Below are positions 62,360 through 64,000 of a stretch of 64,000 nucleotides of DNA, piece after piece; position 1 is the first letter of the stretch, and each line of letters starts with the position of its first letter. Below the pieces are notes generated by a model. That model did not search any database. It was not told where the DNA came from and worked only from the letters and a program-made list of their open reading frames with translations. This stretch comes from Flavobacteriales bacterium (GTDB taxonomy: Bacteria > Bacteroidota > Bacteroidia > Flavobacteriales_F > PHOS-HE28): NCBI GenBank assembly GCA_016704485.1, contig JADJAA010000002.1, forward strand, positions 62,001 to 126,000. Reading direction: 5' to 3'. A program made the position numbers and the translations under genes.

Positions 62360-63334
62360 CTACATATCCAATACGTATGCAAATATCAGTGGTGCAACTA
62401 TAGTTGCGTCACTTTCTATGATGAATTTAGGAGTTCCAATGTCCAACTTTCCCCATGTGATCTTCTCGTTGGGTACTGCACCACTATAACTTCCGTAGCT
62501 GGTGGTGCTATCACTTATCTGGCAGAAATAGCTCCAGAATGGGGTTTCGCGTTGAAGGTCTTGTTGCAACATGGGAACAACACAGATCGGGAAATCGCCT
62601 GCAATGCCTCCCCCGATCTGGAAAAAGCCAATGCCATCATCACCGCAATTGTTGGTATACCAATCGGCTAAGAACATCATGTACTCGATCCCGCTTTTCA
62701 TCATACCGGGTTTACAGTCCCCGACCATGCAGTGACCTGCAAAAATGTTACCCAACGTACTGTCTTCCCATCCTGGGCATATGATAGGGATATTGCGCTC
62801 TGCGGCTGCAACCATCCAACTGTTCTTCGGGTCGATCTGGTAGTACTGCTTCAGTACGCCACTGTTGATCATCTCGTAGAAATACTGATGTGGGAAACGA
62901 CGGTTTCCGCTTTTATCATCGGCGGTCCAAAGGTCCACTACGTGTTTTTCCAATCGGCGGAAAGCTTCGTGTTCGGGTATGCATGTATCCGTAACGCGAT
63001 TCATGCCACGATCCAAAAGTGCACGCTCCTCTGTTGGTGTTAGATCGCGATAATGTGGTACGCGCTCGTAATGGTCGTGTGCTACAAGGTTCATCACGTC
63101 CTCCTCCAAATTGGCACCTGTACAACTGATAATATCCACTTTCCCTTGGCGTATCATTTCTGCGAATGTCTTTCCCAATTCGGCGGTACTCATGGCGCCA
63201 GCTAGGGTCACCATCATTTTTCGGCCTTGGGCCAAGTGGGTCTTATATCCTTTTGCGGCGTCCACGAGAGCAGCTGCATTGAAATGCAGGTAGTTGTTCT
63301 CCATGAAATCAGAAAGGGGGCGTTTGCTACTCAT
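62360..63334 (-). CDS. Deoxyhypusine-synthase-family protein
   Basis: A 324-aa NAD-dependent aminobutyl-transferase-like enzyme. The fold motifs are ISCTGANLEEDVMNLVAHD, IPIICPGWEDSTLG and FQIGGGIAGDFPICVV. The catalytic Lys is Lys296 in EKITWGKLD, intact. In eukaryotes and archaea this family modifies eIF5A; bacterial members are thought to make homospermidine or a related polyamine. The neighbouring arginine-decarboxylase-like gene supports a polyamine role. Confidence 0.88.
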   Translation of the reverse strand: MSSKRPLSDFMENNYLHFNAAALVDAAKGYKTHLAQGRKMMVTLAGAMSTAELGKTFAEMIRQGKVDIISCTGANLEEDVMNLVAHDHYERVPHYRDLTPTEERALLDRGMNRVTDTCIPEHEAFRRLEKHVVDLWTADDKSGNRRFPHQYFYEMINSGVLKQYYQIDPKNSWMVAAAERNIPIICPGWEDSTLGNIFAGHCMVGDCKPGMMKSGIEYMMFLADWYTNNCGDDGIGFFQIGGGIAGDFPICVVPMLQQDLQRETPFWSYFCQISDSTTSYGSYSGAVPNEKITWGKLDIGTPKFIIESDATIVAPLIFAYVLDM

Positions 63335-63502
63335 GTTTCAGGTGCCAATATTATGGCAAAGTCGTTCTGGTTGGAAGGCAAGATGCATAAAAAGAAGGTT
63401 CGGCTAAGTTATGATCCGAAAAAAGAAAAGAAACATGAGCAATCCACTGGTTCCGACCAATGATCCGCATACATCCGCAGAACATGGAGCACCGCACATC
63501 CA

Positions 63503-64000
63503 TTATTCAATGTACCCCAACAATTGAAGCATCCGCTCGGCTGATTGGCGTTCGGCAAAAACACGATCGACCAGCGTTCCATCCTCTACCCGATCGATCA
63601 ATACATGCTTTGGTTTTGGGATCAGACAATGTTGAATGCCTCCAAAACCACCAAGCGTGTCCTGGTAAGCACCGGTATTGAAGTAGCCTATGTACTGTTT
63701 TCTATCTTCCTGATACTTGGGCATGTAGATCGCGTTGATATGCTGTTCGCTGTTATAATAATCATCGCTATCGCAGGTCATGCCGCCAAGAAAGACGCGT
63801 TCGTATTCGTCGTTCCAGTTGTTCACGGGTAGCATGATGAACCGTTTGCTGATCGCCCACGTATCCGGTAGGGTCGTCATGAAGCTTCCATCGATCATGT
63901 TCCACCGTTCCTTTTCATTCTGTTTTTTCTGATATACAACGCTGAAGAAAGTTGCGCCACTATCACTGACCGTAAAACTCCCGAATTCACTCCAGATATC
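63503..64000 (-). CDS. Arginine-decarboxylase-like PLP enzyme, C-terminal part (5' end beyond window)
   Basis: The last 165 residues of a fold-type-III PLP decarboxylase. The frame is open to base 64000 and includes DIWSEFGSFTVSDSGATFF, GSFMTTLPDTWAISKRFIML, VFLGGMTCDSDDYYN and YFNTGAYQDTLGGFGG. The FLGGMTCDSDD motif (Cys and Asp of the active site) and the NTGAYQ segment are typical. This would give agmatine, the starting point for polyamines, together with the adjacent deoxyhypusine-synthase-like enzyme. Lysine or diaminopimelate decarboxylase is less likely. Confidence 0.82.
   Translation of the reverse strand, partial: DIWSEFGSFTVSDSGATFFSVVYQKKQNEKERWNMIDGSFMTTLPDTWAISKRFIMLPVNNWNDEYERVFLGGMTCDSDDYYNSEQHINAIYMPKYQEDRKQYIGYFNTGAYQDTLGGFGGIQHCLIPKPKHVLIDRVEDGTLVDRVFAERQSAERMLQLLGYIE

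Noticed and set aside
63354..63463. Short lysine-rich ORF on the plus strand
   Set aside because: It is 36 codons long, lies in the upstream spacer of two minus-strand genes, matches no family and has no promoter I can see.

Overview
The window comes from a member of the Bacteroidota, most likely a Flavobacteriales-type bacterium with a mid-range GC content. Evidence: four proteins with a type IX secretion (Por) C-terminal sorting domain, a TonB receptor plus DUF4249 lipoprotein pair, a short Bacteroidota-type RpoD, an N-terminally extended GAPDH, a DUF2027/Smr protein, and promoters of the TTG / TAnnTTTG type (perfect at typA). Species cannot be named from the sequence.

Layout. 1-13.9 kb is housekeeping: GAPDH (cut by the left edge), rpoD, an HtrA protease, dapF, mltG, a phosphohexomutase, a DUF2279 protein, a Nudix hydrolase, an Smr protein, RNase P RNA and trxB. 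13.9-17.3 kb is a TonB receptor/DUF4249 pair. 17.4-19.6 kb holds three tandem paralogues of a small secreted protein, each with its own promoter carrying the same 20-bp dyad. 19.6-20.1 kb is a tRNA-Pro locus in which a degenerate second tRNA-Pro, a broken GIY-YIG nuclease ORF and duplicated flanks form a small cassette. 20.2-33.8 kb contains an M1 peptidase lipoprotein, T9SS cargo proteins, a fused 2-oxoacid dehydrogenase E1, AIM24, a holin-like protein, a rhodanese, an S4 protein, tRNA-Arg and typA. 33.9-37.6 kb is a DnaE-like polymerase interrupted in frame by palindromic repeat elements. 37.8-43.0 kb and 47.9-50.5 kb are two two-component loci with TPR sensor kinases and LuxR-type regulators; the first has two kinases with nearly identical catalytic halves. 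Between them lies an ABC ATPase/permease/M1-peptidase operon in which permease and peptidase look like one ancestral gene split by a 1-nt frameshift. 52.7-62 kb is an accessory region: IS4-type and IS1182-type elements, a four-helix-bundle protein, a Y-family polymerase, two ORF6N proteins, a LexA-like XRE/S24 regulator and many short palindromes. The right end has an acidic small protein, a deoxyhypusine-synthase-like enzyme and an arginine-decarboxylase-like gene cut by the window edge, probably a polyamine module.

The most interesting signals are repeat biology rather than one new gene cluster: (1) in-frame palindromic insertions in dnaE, resembling in style the palindromic elements known from Rickettsia; (2) the tRNA-Pro/GIY-YIG/pseudo-tRNA cassette; (3) a short TCCGCC-N3-5-GGCGG(A) hairpin found at several sites, one of which has replaced the catalytic DAG motif of a transposase; (4) a shared dyad in the promoters of three secreted paralogues; (5) a TGATCA-N2-TGATCA motif just before the LexA-like regulator and upstream of the Y-family polymerase.
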